A stretch of 64,000 nt of DNA, taken from Planctomycetaceae bacterium. Its GTDB lineage: Bacteria > Planctomycetota > UBA1135 > GCA-002686595. The notes beneath the pieces are model-generated. The model searched no databases. It saw only the letters and a program-made list of their open reading frames with translations, and was not told the origin of the DNA. Below, piece by piece: positions 1 through 10,573 of the stretch. Position 1 is the stretch's first letter. Every line of letters begins with the position of its first letter. The DNA lies in NCBI GenBank assembly GCA_016125265.1, contig WGMC01000007.1, forward strand, positions 62,001 to 126,000. The letters are read 5' to 3'. The position numbers and the translations under genes are program-made.

Positions 1-1545
<1,545 letters not shown>

Positions 1546-1709
1546 CCCGGGGGAGCGGCCCCGCGAGGCCGCGCCCGGGCGCCCGAGGCCCGGCCGTGCG
1601 GGATTTCGAGGGGGGGTGCGGATCGGGCCTCAAGGCGTCCGGGGGAGGTGGCCGAAAGCCCCTCGACCGTCCCCCCGTCCCCGGGTCCAGGCGGCACCCC
1701 CTACGCCCC

Positions 1710-2390
1710 GTGAAGAGCCATTTCCGTCTGGAGTACGAGCGCCTGGCCGATGCCCTGCGCCATCACCGCCTGATCGAGGCCGAGGCGCTGCGCCTGACCT
1801 TGCATCAATGCCTGTCCACGGGAGCGCTGTTTCCGGACGTGTTGGTGCGCGACGGCCTCGTTTCCGACTGGGAGCTCTCGCGCCTCTGCTGCGAGACCTT
1901 CAACTTGCCGTTCCTGCCGATCGAGGCCTACCAGCCCGACAAGAAGCTGCTGGACGGCATCGACGTCGAGTACCTGCGCCAGTACGGCCTGGTGCCTTTG
2001 GACGGCTTCGAGGAGCTCCTGACGGTGTCGATGCCCGGCATGGTGCCGACCGACGTGCTGACGGGCCTGGCCGAGATGACCGGCAAGCAGATCCTGCCGG
2101 TGGTGGGCACGGTGCAGGGCAACCACACGTGGCTCGAGCGCAACCTGCCGCCCCCGGCCGCCCTCCAGGAGCTGAAGGCCGCTGCCGAAGGCGGCGAATG
2201 GACCGGCATCTTCGACGCGGGCGACGCGGCCGTGCAACTGGGCCGTGCCGACGAAGACGGCGGCCAGACCATCGAACTCGACTCGCCGATGGATCTCGAC
2301 GAGTTGCCGCCGGCGCGCCCGGCCGACGACACCGCCGACGCTCCCGCCGGCACCCGCGGACTGCGGCTGCAGGGCGACGAGCCCCTCTGA
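1710..2390 (+). CDS. Stand-alone MshEN / GspE N-terminal-domain protein
   Basis: About 226 residues. The body resembles the N-terminal domain of type II secretion/type IV pilus ATPases (GspE_N, MshEN), which in some family members binds cyclic di-GMP. Visible features include a helical start (LADALRHHRLIEAEAL), a region around GALFPDVLVRDGLVSDWELSRL, and the family-like 'F-LPFLPIEAYQPDKKLL' segment followed by a Y-x-VPL-type block. No ATPase domain follows; the C-terminus is an acidic, Pro/Ala-rich tail. The frame is open back to 1542 and overlaps the gyrB stop, but that stretch is Pro/Arg/Gly-rich and non-conserved, so the GTG at 1710 is preferred. Role unknown: either an adaptor or a c-di-GMP sensor. 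The family assignment is by eye. Confidence 0.6.
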   Translation: MKSHFRLEYERLADALRHHRLIEAEALRLTLHQCLSTGALFPDVLVRDGLVSDWELSRLCCETFNLPFLPIEAYQPDKKLLDGIDVEYLRQYGLVPLDGFEELLTVSMPGMVPTDVLTGLAEMTGKQILPVVGTVQGNHTWLERNLPPPAALQELKAAAEGGEWTGIFDAGDAAVQLGRADEDGGQTIELDSPMDLDELPPARPADDTADAPAGTRGLRLQGDEPL

Positions 2391-2411
2391 ACGAACCCCG
2401 CGCCGCAAAAG

Positions 2412-2858
2412 TCAGGCGCGTTCGGGTTCCTGAGTGTCCGCACGCTCGTACAGGGCCGGGGGCGAGCCCTCCGCCGAACCGTCGTCGGGACGGGATGGGG
2501 CAGCGTCGGAGGCCGTCCCTTCGGACACTGCGGCCGCTGGCTGACCCGGATCCTCGGGCCAGGGTGCCCCCCGCGCCACGGCGTTCGCCTCGCGCAGCGG
2601 CTTCACGACAGGATCCACCCAGCCGGCGGCCGCGCGTCGAGCTTCCCGCTCGGTCTCCTCCACCGTGCGGCGCACCTGGCGGAGCTCCTCGTCGATCCCT
2701 GTCTGCCGGCGCAGGTCCTGGAGGGTCCGACGCGCCTTGGCGAGCCCGTGGGCGGCCTGACCCGCGACCTCGGGCAGGCGTCGACCGAAGATCAACACCG
2801 CCACCACGCCGATGACGACGATTTCGACGACGTTGAGGTTTTGGATGAGCGCCAGCAC
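2412..2858 (-). CDS. tatA: Sec-independent (Tat) translocase protein TatA/TatB
   Basis: Membrane component of the twin-arginine export pathway, which moves folded proteins across the inner membrane. The 148-residue product begins with a short periplasmic stretch, one transmembrane helix (VVEIVVIGVVAVLIF) and the hinge FGRRLPEVAG, then an amphipathic helix and a long charged coiled region rich in Arg/Glu. This is the TatA/TatB layout; the long charged tail (about 100 residues) could equally suit TatB. The GTG at 2858 is chosen because it places the helix at residues 8-22; the frame extends upstream to 2948 but encodes only low-complexity Gly/Ala. It lies 129 bases downstream of the lptD-like gene on the same strand and may be co-transcribed with it. 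No tatC is in the window. Confidence 0.8.
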   Translation of the reverse strand: MLALIQNLNVVEIVVIGVVAVLIFGRRLPEVAGQAAHGLAKARRTLQDLRRQTGIDEELRQVRRTVEETEREARRAAAGWVDPVVKPLREANAVARGAPWPEDPGQPAAAVSEGTASDAAPSRPDDGSAEGSPPALYERADTQEPERA

Positions 2859-2987
2859 GGGCGCATTGTAGCCCCCGGCGCCCGCCCCCCCGGCAACACC
2901 CCCCTGGGGTGCTCCAGGGCCGTCGGTCCTTGGGGCAACTGTCTCCAATTGCGCAACTGCGCGGGGGAGAAGGCGCCCTCCCGCCGC

Positions 2988-5387
2988 TCAATCGGGCAGC
3001 AGCACCGGCGGCCGGCGCTTCGCCGTCAAGATCGGACGCACGCGGAACGAGATCGATGTGCCGCCCTCGCCGGCGCGTTCGGAGACACCGATCTCGAACA
3101 CCACGTCGTGGCCAAATCGCCGCAGGATGACGCGGGTGTCGAGAGGGTCGCTTTCGCGCAGGGAAATCTGCTGGCGCCCTTCGAACTCCCACTTGGGCGA
3201 GAACCGATAGATCGCACCGAAGAAGGCGGCCTCGAAGGGTTCGCCCAAGCCCACCGGCGTGCCCTGCGTGAAGCCCGCGCGCAGGTTCCAGTCCTCGGTG
3301 GGCTGCAGGCCCAGTTGGGTGCGCGAGTAAGGAGTGTCGCCCGTGTCCGTGTCGTAGCGACCGTCGTGCGTCGCGGCGATGGGCACACCCGCGATCTCGC
3401 TCTCGAAACGCGCGAACACACCCAGGGGCCGCCAACCGGACGGTTCCCCATCCGACAGCTCGGAGCCGTGGGTTGCGCGCACGTCCACGTCGAGCTCGAA
3501 GGGCCACCGCTCGCCGAACCAACGCCCGCGAAGCCCCGCGGTCGTGAACTGACCCTCGAGCGATTCGTCCACGCCGTCGAGCAGGTCCAAGGGTGTGCCC
3601 GAACCCTCTTCGACGATGGCGTCGCGGCGGATTTCCAGCGTCGGTACCAACTGCTGCAGGCCACCACCTTCCGTGCGGCGCCAGAAAACGGTGGAGAGCC
3701 GAGCCCCGACGATCGCCGCCGCGCGGGCGAGGGCACCTTCGTCCTCGCCATCCTCGCTCCAACCAGTGGCCCTCCCGTCGACGAACGGCACCAACGATGC
3801 GCCCAGGGCACCGAGCGGAATGGGAGTTTCGAGCCTGCTGCGATGGTCCGCGCGCAGCACCGTGAGTTGCCCGAAGCCGTCGTCGAACGGCGCTTCGAAG
3901 GCCGGGTCACCCTCGGTGCGGTCGTAGACCCCAGCGGTGGTGGAGGCACCGTACAGCAGTGGCGCGAAACCCAGGTCCGCGATGGGCACCCGTTGGCGCT
4001 CGAGCAGGATCGTGGGCAGGGGCTGGACTTCCGTGCGGAAGCTGTCGAGCGAACCACCCAGGGTGACACTCTTGTAGTCCGCACCCTCGGCCTTGCGCCA
4101 ATGCACGTACGACCTGCGCTCGGCGAAGCGCAGGTAGTCGTCTTCGAAGAACTCGGCTTGCACGCCCGGGTCGGTTTGCGCGCTGATGGTCAGGTCGACC
4201 CATTCGTCCTTGTCCAGGTGGTAACGCCCGCGGGACCGAAACCACGTGCGCAGGTCCGGGCGGTCCTCTTCAGGCACACGGACCAGGCCCTTGTCCTCGG
4301 CCGAGTCCGGAACCAATCCGAGATCGCTGTTCCACTCGTAGATCCCCGCGGAGCGCAGGCGCAAGCCGAAGTCCAGCAACACGCCCCGCGAGCCGAGGTA
4401 CGCCGCGGACAGGCGCAAACGCGAGCGGAAGTTTTCGGGATCGCCGCGCAGGAAGCGGTTCACGCGTTCTCCGATCTCCTCGCGCACGTCGCGGTTGTAC
4501 TCGAGCCCGACAACCGTGCCGAAGCGCGGACTCTCACCCACCTGCAGACCGCCGATCGTCAGGTCGCCCTCCTCGTCGATCAGGCCGTCGACGGGTGGGA
4601 GCGGAATGCGTAGGCGATCGCCGATGCGAATCGCATTCCGGCGCGCAAGCACACGCACCGGCCGATCGGGGTCCTCCGTGGGCACGAGTCGCAACCGGCC
4701 CGTCGTGATGAAAAAGTGCGGGTCCGCGAACTCGCAGGTCGTCAGTCGGGCATCGCTGCTGGTCAGCGATCCATCGCGGGCGAGTCGTAGCCAGTCCGCC
4801 TGCACCTTGAACGCGAAGCGGCTGCCGCCGACCCGTTCGATCATCTCGTAGTTCGTATCGGCGATCCAGCCGAGCCGATCGATCATGTCGATGTACGCGG
4901 CATCGGCGAAGGCGACGCGGTCCTCGCCGATGAAGTATTCGACGGGGCCCTCCATGTAGAACTCGCGCACCTTGGAGAGCTGCGGGACCTCGAACATCGC
5001 CTCCTCGATCTTGTCCCAGATCGTTCGGGTGCGATCCTGTGCGGAGCGTTCGTCGAGCACGCGGCGACCCTCCACACGAAGGTCCGGACCGGTGTTTCCG
5101 ATCAGGCCGTCGACCACGTCCTCGTCGGTCCACACGATCGCCCACGTGGCGCGCACGGTTTCCCGGCCCCGTTTCAGGACGGGTGCGCGGATCACGAAGT
5201 ACTTGGCGTCGCCTTCCATGCCGGAGACGAGCGACTCGGATTCGAAAGTCCAGGCCGCAGGCGCATCCGCGGGCAAGGTGTCCTCGCGCACCGCCTCCGG
5301 CGCGGGTCGTGTGCTGTCGACCGGTCCACCCGGGAGCAGATCCTGCGCAGCCGCGGCGAGGACTAGCGCCCATGCGAGCGCACCCAT
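2988..5387 (-). CDS. lptD: LptD-like outer-membrane LPS assembly protein
   Basis: Predicted outer-membrane beta-barrel that inserts lipopolysaccharide into the outer leaflet. The 799-residue product starts with a signal peptide (ALAWALVLAAAAQ, residues 3-15). A periplasmic OstA-like domain follows to about residue 270, including the LptD-like segment DARLTTCEFADPHFFITTG around residues 212-230, where the conserved Cys occurs. The remainder alternates short polar and aromatic stretches expected of barrel strands (for example GLRLRSAGIYEW, YVHWRKAEG). The ATG at 5387 overlaps the stop of the upstream lptCA gene (TGATG), so the two are translationally coupled. The usual multi-Cys pattern of E. 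coli LptD was not found. Assignment rests on domain pattern and gene context rather than on close similarity. Confidence 0.75.
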   Translation of the reverse strand: MGALAWALVLAAAAQDLLPGGPVDSTRPAPEAVREDTLPADAPAAWTFESESLVSGMEGDAKYFVIRAPVLKRGRETVRATWAIVWTDEDVVDGLIGNTGPDLRVEGRRVLDERSAQDRTRTIWDKIEEAMFEVPQLSKVREFYMEGPVEYFIGEDRVAFADAAYIDMIDRLGWIADTNYEMIERVGGSRFAFKVQADWLRLARDGSLTSSDARLTTCEFADPHFFITTGRLRLVPTEDPDRPVRVLARRNAIRIGDRLRIPLPPVDGLIDEEGDLTIGGLQVGESPRFGTVVGLEYNRDVREEIGERVNRFLRGDPENFRSRLRLSAAYLGSRGVLLDFGLRLRSAGIYEWNSDLGLVPDSAEDKGLVRVPEEDRPDLRTWFRSRGRYHLDKDEWVDLTISAQTDPGVQAEFFEDDYLRFAERRSYVHWRKAEGADYKSVTLGGSLDSFRTEVQPLPTILLERQRVPIADLGFAPLLYGASTTAGVYDRTEGDPAFEAPFDDGFGQLTVLRADHRSRLETPIPLGALGASLVPFVDGRATGWSEDGEDEGALARAAAIVGARLSTVFWRRTEGGGLQQLVPTLEIRRDAIVEEGSGTPLDLLDGVDESLEGQFTTAGLRGRWFGERWPFELDVDVRATHGSELSDGEPSGWRPLGVFARFESEIAGVPIAATHDGRYDTDTGDTPYSRTQLGLQPTEDWNLRAGFTQGTPVGLGEPFEAAFFGAIYRFSPKWEFEGRQQISLRESDPLDTRVILRRFGHDVVFEIGVSERAGEGGTSISFRVRPILTAKRRPPVLLPD

Positions 5388-8164
5388 CACCACGGATCGC
5401 TCCCGAGCCAATCGTCGTCGGGCGTCCACGCGCGCAGGCGGTTCGGACCCGTATTGACCAGCATGTTGTGTGTGTCGAGCTCGATCTCGGACGACTCGTA
5501 GACCATCCGCGAATCAAAGAAGCGCGCGGGCTGGGACGGGCTGCCCTCGAAGCGCAGACGCCGCGACCATCCTTCGACGATCAACCGCTCGGCGACGGCG
5601 CGTTGCCCGCGGCTGAAGACGAGCAGCACGTTGCCCTCGGCCAGCAGGCGCTCGAACGGGGCGGCGTCGGGATCGCGGTCCCGCTGCGGGACGAGCACCG
5701 TGCGATCGCTGAAGAGTTCCCACGTCTCGCCGCGGACCATCTGCCCGCGGAACCGGCCGTTGCCAATCAGCTCGATCGATTCGGGACCGAGCAAAAGACG
5801 GTTCGCGTTCGCGTGCACCGTGGCCGCAATGCCGGAAGCCACCTCCTCGAACTCGGCGGACGGGCTCGGGTCGTGCAGCTCCAAGCGAGGGTACGCGGCG
5901 TCGATCTCCTCGCCGTGGAACTCCAAGGAGCGCGACTCCAACTGAAACCGTTGATCGCCGTCCGGAATCGTCCCGCGCGCCAGCACCCATCCGCCCGGAG
6001 GCGGCTCCAGGCGGCCGCGTCCCGTGTGGTCGACGATCAGTCGGTCGCCGGTGGCCACGAGATCGCCCTCGTCCAAGCGCACCACTTCGACATTCCCCGT
6101 CGCCACCAACTGGCCGAGGGGCGCGATCGGCTTCTTGTCCGCGTCCTGTCCCTCGTCGGTGGTGTCGGCCAGCACTTCGTCCGCGCGCAGGCGCAATCGG
6201 CCTTCGGGGCGGCTCACCAGGGCGCGCACCAATCCCTTTGCGTGGACTTCGGTGCGATTGGGTTCGATGGTGACATCCTCGACCACCTTGCGACGCACCC
6301 AGAGCGTCGTGCTGTCGATGGTGTATTCGCCGTCGCTGCCCGTCAGATTGGCGTGCACGTCACCTTCTGCGAAGAGCCTCACATCGAAGGGGCCCTCCAA
6401 CGCCAGTTCCTCGTGGAAGCCGCTCAGGGTGAGGTCCGTCGCCCGGACGTCGCCGGCGAACGGCGCGACATCGAAGGTGGCGAACACGTCCCCGTTCGCG
6501 ATGACCTCGTCCCGCTCCCGGCGGATCGAACCCGCGCGCACCTCGCCCCAGGGCGAAACGAAACTGGCCGGATTGCGGTCTCCAGAGCCAAGGAGTTCGG
6601 CCTCGTCGGGCGATGTCACGACGAGGTGGGAGCCCCGCAGGAAGTTGTCGTTGGAGCGCACTTCCACTGCGTCGTGCGCGGCGAGCGACAGCACGTTCCG
6701 CTCGAGGTCCGCCACCATGTTCACCACGCTCTGCGCACGGGCCGAGAAAGACCGTTCGCCGATCCAATCGAGGTCCACACCGCGGGCGCTCGGCATGCTC
6801 CAGCCCCGTTTTTCGACCCGGAAGTCGAAACCCTCACGCGCGAGCAGCGCGAGTCGGGAGCCGTCGTCCGTTGCGCCGTTCAGCCGAGCGGGACCACGGG
6901 CGAAAAGATCCACCCACGTCTCGGAGCCCACGCCGCGCAGTTCAGGCGTCTTCACCCGCCATCCGTCGCGATCGACCTCCACTTCGCCCCAGGCGCGGAA
7001 CTCGAGCTCCTCCTGCTTTGCCGTCGAGTTGCCGCTGATGCCGCCGTCGGCCCAGAGTTCGGTGCCGGCCCACTGCAACCGCGCCGGCCCCGCGACCTGG
7101 AAGCGCCGGTTTGGTTGCCAGTTCAGCGTCATCGGGCCGCGGCCCCACACCTTGATGTGGATGGGTTCGAGTTCCTCGGCCAACTCCTCGCGGATTGCGG
7201 ACACGAGCAGCGATCCGTTCGGGCTGCCCGCGAGGGTGGTGCTCGAAAGCCGCGATTCGTCGTCGAACGTGAACAGCGCCCGCTCCGCGCGGAAGTTGTT
7301 GCCCTTGGAAACCAGGTCGACTTCGCCGATGGCTTCGAGTTTCTCGAAGAGCAATACGTCCGCATCCTCGCCACTGCCACGCGCGACGATCTCGATGCGA
7401 TTGGCCCGCAGCACGGCATCGTCCTCGCCGCTCAGTGTCAGCACGGCGTTGCGTGTCGCGAAGACGCGCAGCGGGTCGTCGGGCTCGTCGATGTTGCGCA
7501 CGAACTCGAGCGGTCCGTCGCAGCGCAGGGTCGCGGTTTCACCGTCGTCCCCCTTGACGATCAACTCGTTCTCGCTGAGGAAACGCATTTCCCCGGCGGC
7601 GCGGTCCACCACCATTCCACGACCGCTGGAAGTCAGGTTGGAGCCGGTCACAAAGACGCGCTCTTCCGTCTCGAACCGGCGCGTCTCCAGGTTGCCCGAG
7701 AGGTACTCGGTGGTCAGATTCACCGGCAGCAGCCGGTTCGATCCCTCGAGGGAGAGCCGCGCTCCCCACAGTTCGATGACGTCGGACAGGCGGGGCTGGG
7801 TCGTGCCCCCGCCCATGGTGATCTTCAGCCGGGCCGTGTCCGCGCGCACCAAGCTCTGGCGGTCGAGGCCCCCCTCGCCGAAGAACTCCATGCGCGCGTC
7901 TTCGAGAAGCACACCGCCGTCGTCGGTGGCGTTGGAGTCGATCGCGTCGATGAGGAAGCGGCGCACCCGCTCACCACCGGAAAGGTCGTGGAACTTGACG
8001 TAGTAGAATGGTCCCGAGGGCCGCAGCCGCAGTCCGCGTGTCGGGTCGTCCTCGTCGCTCAGGCTGCGCTGCTCGAAACGGAGCGAACTGCCCCGGTCCA
8101 GTTGCAGGAGCAAGAGGAGGCCGCCCCCGAACAGGGCCACGAAGATGAGGAACCTTCGGATCAC
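5387..8164 (-). CDS. Giant LptC/LptA-like periplasmic bridge protein
   Basis: A 925-residue product with an N-terminal inner-membrane anchor (FLIFVALFGGGLLLLLQL, about residues 5-22) like LptC. It is followed by a very long, almost entirely beta-predicted region with OstA/LptA-type repeats such as VIANGDVFATFDV, GQLVATGNVEVVRLDEGD and LVATGDRLIVDHTGRGRLE. E. coli LptC and LptA are each about 190 residues, so this chain is long enough for several stacked jelly-roll units. It sits between kdsC (GTGA overlap at 8161-8164) and the lptD-like gene (TGATG overlap at 5387), the place where lptC and lptA are normally found. Inferred role: a membrane-tethered bridge that carries LPS to LptD. The GTG at 8164 is supported by the 4-base overlap and by the position of the anchor. 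An AsmA-type or generic OstA function cannot be excluded. Confidence 0.7.
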   Translation of the reverse strand: MIRRFLIFVALFGGGLLLLLQLDRGSSLRFEQRSLSDEDDPTRGLRLRPSGPFYYVKFHDLSGGERVRRFLIDAIDSNATDDGGVLLEDARMEFFGEGGLDRQSLVRADTARLKITMGGGTTQPRLSDVIELWGARLSLEGSNRLLPVNLTTEYLSGNLETRRFETEERVFVTGSNLTSSGRGMVVDRAAGEMRFLSENELIVKGDDGETATLRCDGPLEFVRNIDEPDDPLRVFATRNAVLTLSGEDDAVLRANRIEIVARGSGEDADVLLFEKLEAIGEVDLVSKGNNFRAERALFTFDDESRLSSTTLAGSPNGSLLVSAIREELAEELEPIHIKVWGRGPMTLNWQPNRRFQVAGPARLQWAGTELWADGGISGNSTAKQEELEFRAWGEVEVDRDGWRVKTPELRGVGSETWVDLFARGPARLNGATDDGSRLALLAREGFDFRVEKRGWSMPSARGVDLDWIGERSFSARAQSVVNMVADLERNVLSLAAHDAVEVRSNDNFLRGSHLVVTSPDEAELLGSGDRNPASFVSPWGEVRAGSIRRERDEVIANGDVFATFDVAPFAGDVRATDLTLSGFHEELALEGPFDVRLFAEGDVHANLTGSDGEYTIDSTTLWVRRKVVEDVTIEPNRTEVHAKGLVRALVSRPEGRLRLRADEVLADTTDEGQDADKKPIAPLGQLVATGNVEVVRLDEGDLVATGDRLIVDHTGRGRLEPPPGGWVLARGTIPDGDQRFQLESRSLEFHGEEIDAAYPRLELHDPSPSAEFEEVASGIAATVHANANRLLLGPESIELIGNGRFRGQMVRGETWELFSDRTVLVPQRDRDPDAAPFERLLAEGNVLLVFSRGQRAVAERLIVEGWSRRLRFEGSPSQPARFFDSRMVYESSEIELDTHNMLVNTGPNRLRAWTPDDDWLGSDPW

Positions 8165-8685
8165 GGCCGCGCCCCGTCGCTGGGCCAGCTCGACTGGGCC
8201 CTGAGCAGGCGTTCGAGCACCTCGCGCACTGCGCCGTGACCCCCAGGCCGCCCGGCGACCAGATCGCTCTTCGCGCGCACTTCGTGGGCCGCGTCGGCGG
8301 GGCAGGCTCGCACACCCGCCAGCTCGAATAGCCCGAGGTCCGGAAGGTCGTCGCCCATGGCGAGCGTCTGCTCGGGAGCGAAACCCATACGCCCCTGCAC
8401 CTTCTCCAGCGCGTCCCGTTTGGAGCCCACGTGCTGCACCAACGAGGCTACACCCAGTTCGAAGGCGCGCCGTTCGGTGGCGGCGCAGCCCCGGCCCGTG
8501 ATCCATACGTGGCGGATCCCGGCGCCCTTGAGCCTGGCCAAGGCGTAGCCGTCGCGCACGTCGAAACGCTGCATCTCGGGCCCGTCGCCGTACCAGATCG
8601 CGCCGTCCGTCAGCGTCCCATCGACGTCGAGAACGACGAGTCGGACTTGCTTGAGGCGCGCATCGAGGGTGTCCACGGTTTCCAC
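8161..8685 (-). CDS. kdsC: 3-deoxy-D-manno-octulosonate 8-phosphate phosphatase
   Basis: HAD-superfamily phosphatase that releases phosphate from Kdo-8-P in the synthesis of the inner-core sugar of LPS. Motif I is VLDVDGTLTDG, with the nucleophile Asp and general-acid Asp two residues apart. Motif II is ITGRG, the motif III Lys lies in the SKRDAL region, and motif IV is MGDDLPDLGLF. About 174 residues, the usual size of tetrameric C0-type KdsC, with no cap domain and with the family's GGHGAVREVLE tail. The start is uncertain: GTG at 8685 is chosen, with GTG at 8676 almost as good; the frame is open to 8724. It follows kdsD closely and overlaps the next gene by GTGA. Confidence 0.88.
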   Translation of the reverse strand: METVDTLDARLKQVRLVVLDVDGTLTDGAIWYGDGPEMQRFDVRDGYALARLKGAGIRHVWITGRGCAATERRAFELGVASLVQHVGSKRDALEKVQGRMGFAPEQTLAMGDDLPDLGLFELAGVRACPADAAHEVRAKSDLVAGRPGGHGAVREVLERLLRAQSSWPSDGARP

Positions 8686-8745
8686 AGCTCGACAGTGTCG
8701 CGGTAAGGGGGCGCGGGAGTCCACCGCACCCCCCGTGGGGACGCG

Positions 8746-9717
8746 TTAGAGGCGCAGGTCCAGGACTTCCTGCACGTCGATCAGGCCCACGGGACGACCG
8801 TCCGCGTCGACGACCGGCAACTGGTCCTTGCGGAACTCGTGCAGCAGGGCCATCGCCTCTTCCACGAGGCGCTCGGGGCCGATCACCTTGGGATTCTTGC
8901 CCATGTGTTCGTCGACACGTTCGTCGTTGGGCCGTGTGGGCACACGATCGAGCAGCCGGCGCAGATCGCCGTCGGTGAAGATGCCCACGAGCTTGCCGTC
9001 CCCGTCGACCACCAGGGCCGCGCCGGGTCGGCCGGGTGTGCGGTTGATCACACCCAGGACGTCCCGGATCGGGCTGCCGGCGGGCACCACGGGCAACTGG
9101 TCGCCGCGGCGCATGACCTCGCCGACGCGCATGAGCCTGCGTCCGAGCGCCCCGGCGGGGTGGTAGAGCGCGTAGTCCTCCCTGCTGAAGCCGCGCTCCG
9201 CCAGGACCACCATCGCTAGGGCGTCTCCCATGGCCAACATCGCGCTGGTGCTGGCCGTCGGTGCGAGGCCGAGGGGGCAGGCCTCGTCGAGGGGGCCCAG
9301 CTCGAGCACACAATCCGAGTGGCGCCCGAGGCTGGACTGGGCCGAGCGGGTGATTGCCACGATCCGCGCGCCGATGCGTTTGGCGGCCGGCAGGAAGCCG
9401 CGGAACTCGGGTGTCTCCCCGGAATTCGAGAGCGCGAGCAAGAGGTCCTGCCGGCGCACTCGCCCCAGGTCGCCGTGGAGCGCCTCCGCAGGGTGCAGGG
9501 ACAACGACGGCGTGCCGGTCGAGGCCAGCGTCGCCGAGATTTTGGCGCCCACCAGACCGGCCTTGCCCATGCCGGTGACCACGACCATGCCGGTGCAGGC
9601 GAGCACCAGGTCCACCGCGCGCGAAAAATCGGGTCCGAGGGCCCGGCCGACCGACGCGACGGCGTCCGCCTCCATGCGCACGACCTCGCGTGCCTGGGCC
9701 AGGCGGCGCTCCAGCAC
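8746..9717 (-). CDS. kdsD: Arabinose-5-phosphate isomerase (KdsD/KpsF family)
   Basis: Converts ribulose-5-phosphate to arabinose-5-phosphate, the first committed step to Kdo. About 323 residues, as in E. coli KdsD. The N-terminal SIS domain carries VVVTGMGKAGLVGAKISATL, the sugar-binding STGTPSLSLHPAEALHGDLG segment and the LALSNSGET loop. Two C-terminal CBS domains follow (MRRGDQLPVVPAGSPIRDVL to LVGIFTDGDLRRLLD, and MGKNPKVIGPERLVEEAM to GLIDVQEVLDL). GTG at 9717 gives a family-typical N-terminus; ATG at 9675 is an alternative. It heads the minus-strand operon kdsD-kdsC-lptCA-lptD, so precursor synthesis and LPS transport are linked. The 196-base gap to the divergent protease gene presumably holds its promoter. 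Confidence 0.92.
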   Translation of the reverse strand: MLERRLAQAREVVRMEADAVASVGRALGPDFSRAVDLVLACTGMVVVTGMGKAGLVGAKISATLASTGTPSLSLHPAEALHGDLGRVRRQDLLLALSNSGETPEFRGFLPAAKRIGARIVAITRSAQSSLGRHSDCVLELGPLDEACPLGLAPTASTSAMLAMGDALAMVVLAERGFSREDYALYHPAGALGRRLMRVGEVMRRGDQLPVVPAGSPIRDVLGVINRTPGRPGAALVVDGDGKLVGIFTDGDLRRLLDRVPTRPNDERVDEHMGKNPKVIGPERLVEEAMALLHEFRKDQLPVVDADGRPVGLIDVQEVLDLRL

Positions 9718-9913
9718 GTCGGAGTCCGGGGGGGAGCGGTCCGGGGCGGTTTCCGGGGGATGGGCGGAGGGGTTCAAGGAGGCGGCGCGACGCGGGCCGG
9801 ACCGTGAGTCTAGCGTCGCCCGGGGCCCATTCGGTCCGGGTGAGGACTCGCGCCGTGGTGCACCAGAGGCGTACCCTCTCCTGCGCCGCCACGGACGGCC
9901 CCCAAGCAAGAGA

Positions 9914-10573
9914 ATGTTCGAACAACTCGGCACCGCAGGGGCCCTCGTCGTCCTGGGCCTCCTGATCCTCAGCCTCACCTTCCACGAGGCGGCCCACGCG
10001 TTTGCCGCCTGGAAGCTCGGCGACCCCACGGCGAAGCGCCTGGGGCGCCTGACGCTGAACCCGCTGCCGCACATCGATCCCGTAATGACCATCCTCGTGC
10101 CGCTGATCCTGGCGTACACGACGGGGTTCATCTTCGGCGGAGCGCGGCCCGTGCCGGTCGACCCGCGCAACTTCGACAATCCCCATCGCTCGAACGCGCT
10201 GGTGGCACTGGCCGGACCCCTTTCCAACGTGCTGCTGGCGATCGTCGGGCTGATCGCGCTGCGGGTCCTCGACAACACCGGAGCCTTCGAAGGCAAGCTG
10301 TTGCCCTCGATCCTCACGTACTTCGTGATGTTCAACGTGATCCTCGCGGTGTTCAACGCGGTGCCGATTCCGCCGCTCGACGGGTCGCGTGTGGTCACGT
10401 GGCTCCTGCCGCCGTCGCTCCGCGCGAGCTACAACGCCCTCGAAGGCATCGGCATCTTCTTGATCTTCGGGTTGCTGGTGTTCGTGCCCGGCGCGCGCCA
10501 ACTTCTCTGGACCGTCATCTCGGCGTGCATGGAGTTCCTCGGCCGAGTCGTCTCCCTGGGCGGAGTGTGGTGA
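9914..10573 (+). CDS. Site-2-type (M50) membrane metalloprotease
   Basis: A 219-residue multi-spanning zinc protease of the inner membrane. The zinc motif HEAAH is at residues 24-28 (TFHEAAHAFAA) within the first membrane segment. The second site FNAVPIPPLDG (residues 147-157) supplies the third ligand Asp156. PHIDPVMTILVPL and PVPVDPRNF loops and AGPLSNVLLAI are also typical of the short YwhC/Rv-type subgroup that lacks PDZ and CBS domains. Substrate unknown. The ATG is preceded by AAGAGA and, 36 bases upstream, by a TACCCT box (9872-9877). Its stop overlaps the scpA start (GTGA), a coupling often seen between short M50 genes and scpA. Confidence 0.88.
   Translation: MFEQLGTAGALVVLGLLILSLTFHEAAHAFAAWKLGDPTAKRLGRLTLNPLPHIDPVMTILVPLILAYTTGFIFGGARPVPVDPRNFDNPHRSNALVALAGPLSNVLLAIVGLIALRVLDNTGAFEGKLLPSILTYFVMFNVILAVFNAVPIPPLDGSRVVTWLLPPSLRASYNALEGIGIFLIFGLLVFVPGARQLLWTVISACMEFLGRVVSLGGVW

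Noticed and set aside
5039..8239. 1066-residue plus-strand open frame opposite the LPS transport genes
   Set aside because: A shadow frame caused by high GC; composition is biased and no motif is present, whereas the minus strand carries clear OstA-type repeats and coupled starts.
8165..10501. Continuous minus-strand frame extending the LptC/LptA-like gene to 1704 residues
   Set aside because: The upstream part is Arg/Pro/Gly/His-rich, overlaps kdsC, kdsD and part of the M50 gene in other frames, and the membrane anchor right after the GTG at 8164 marks the true start.
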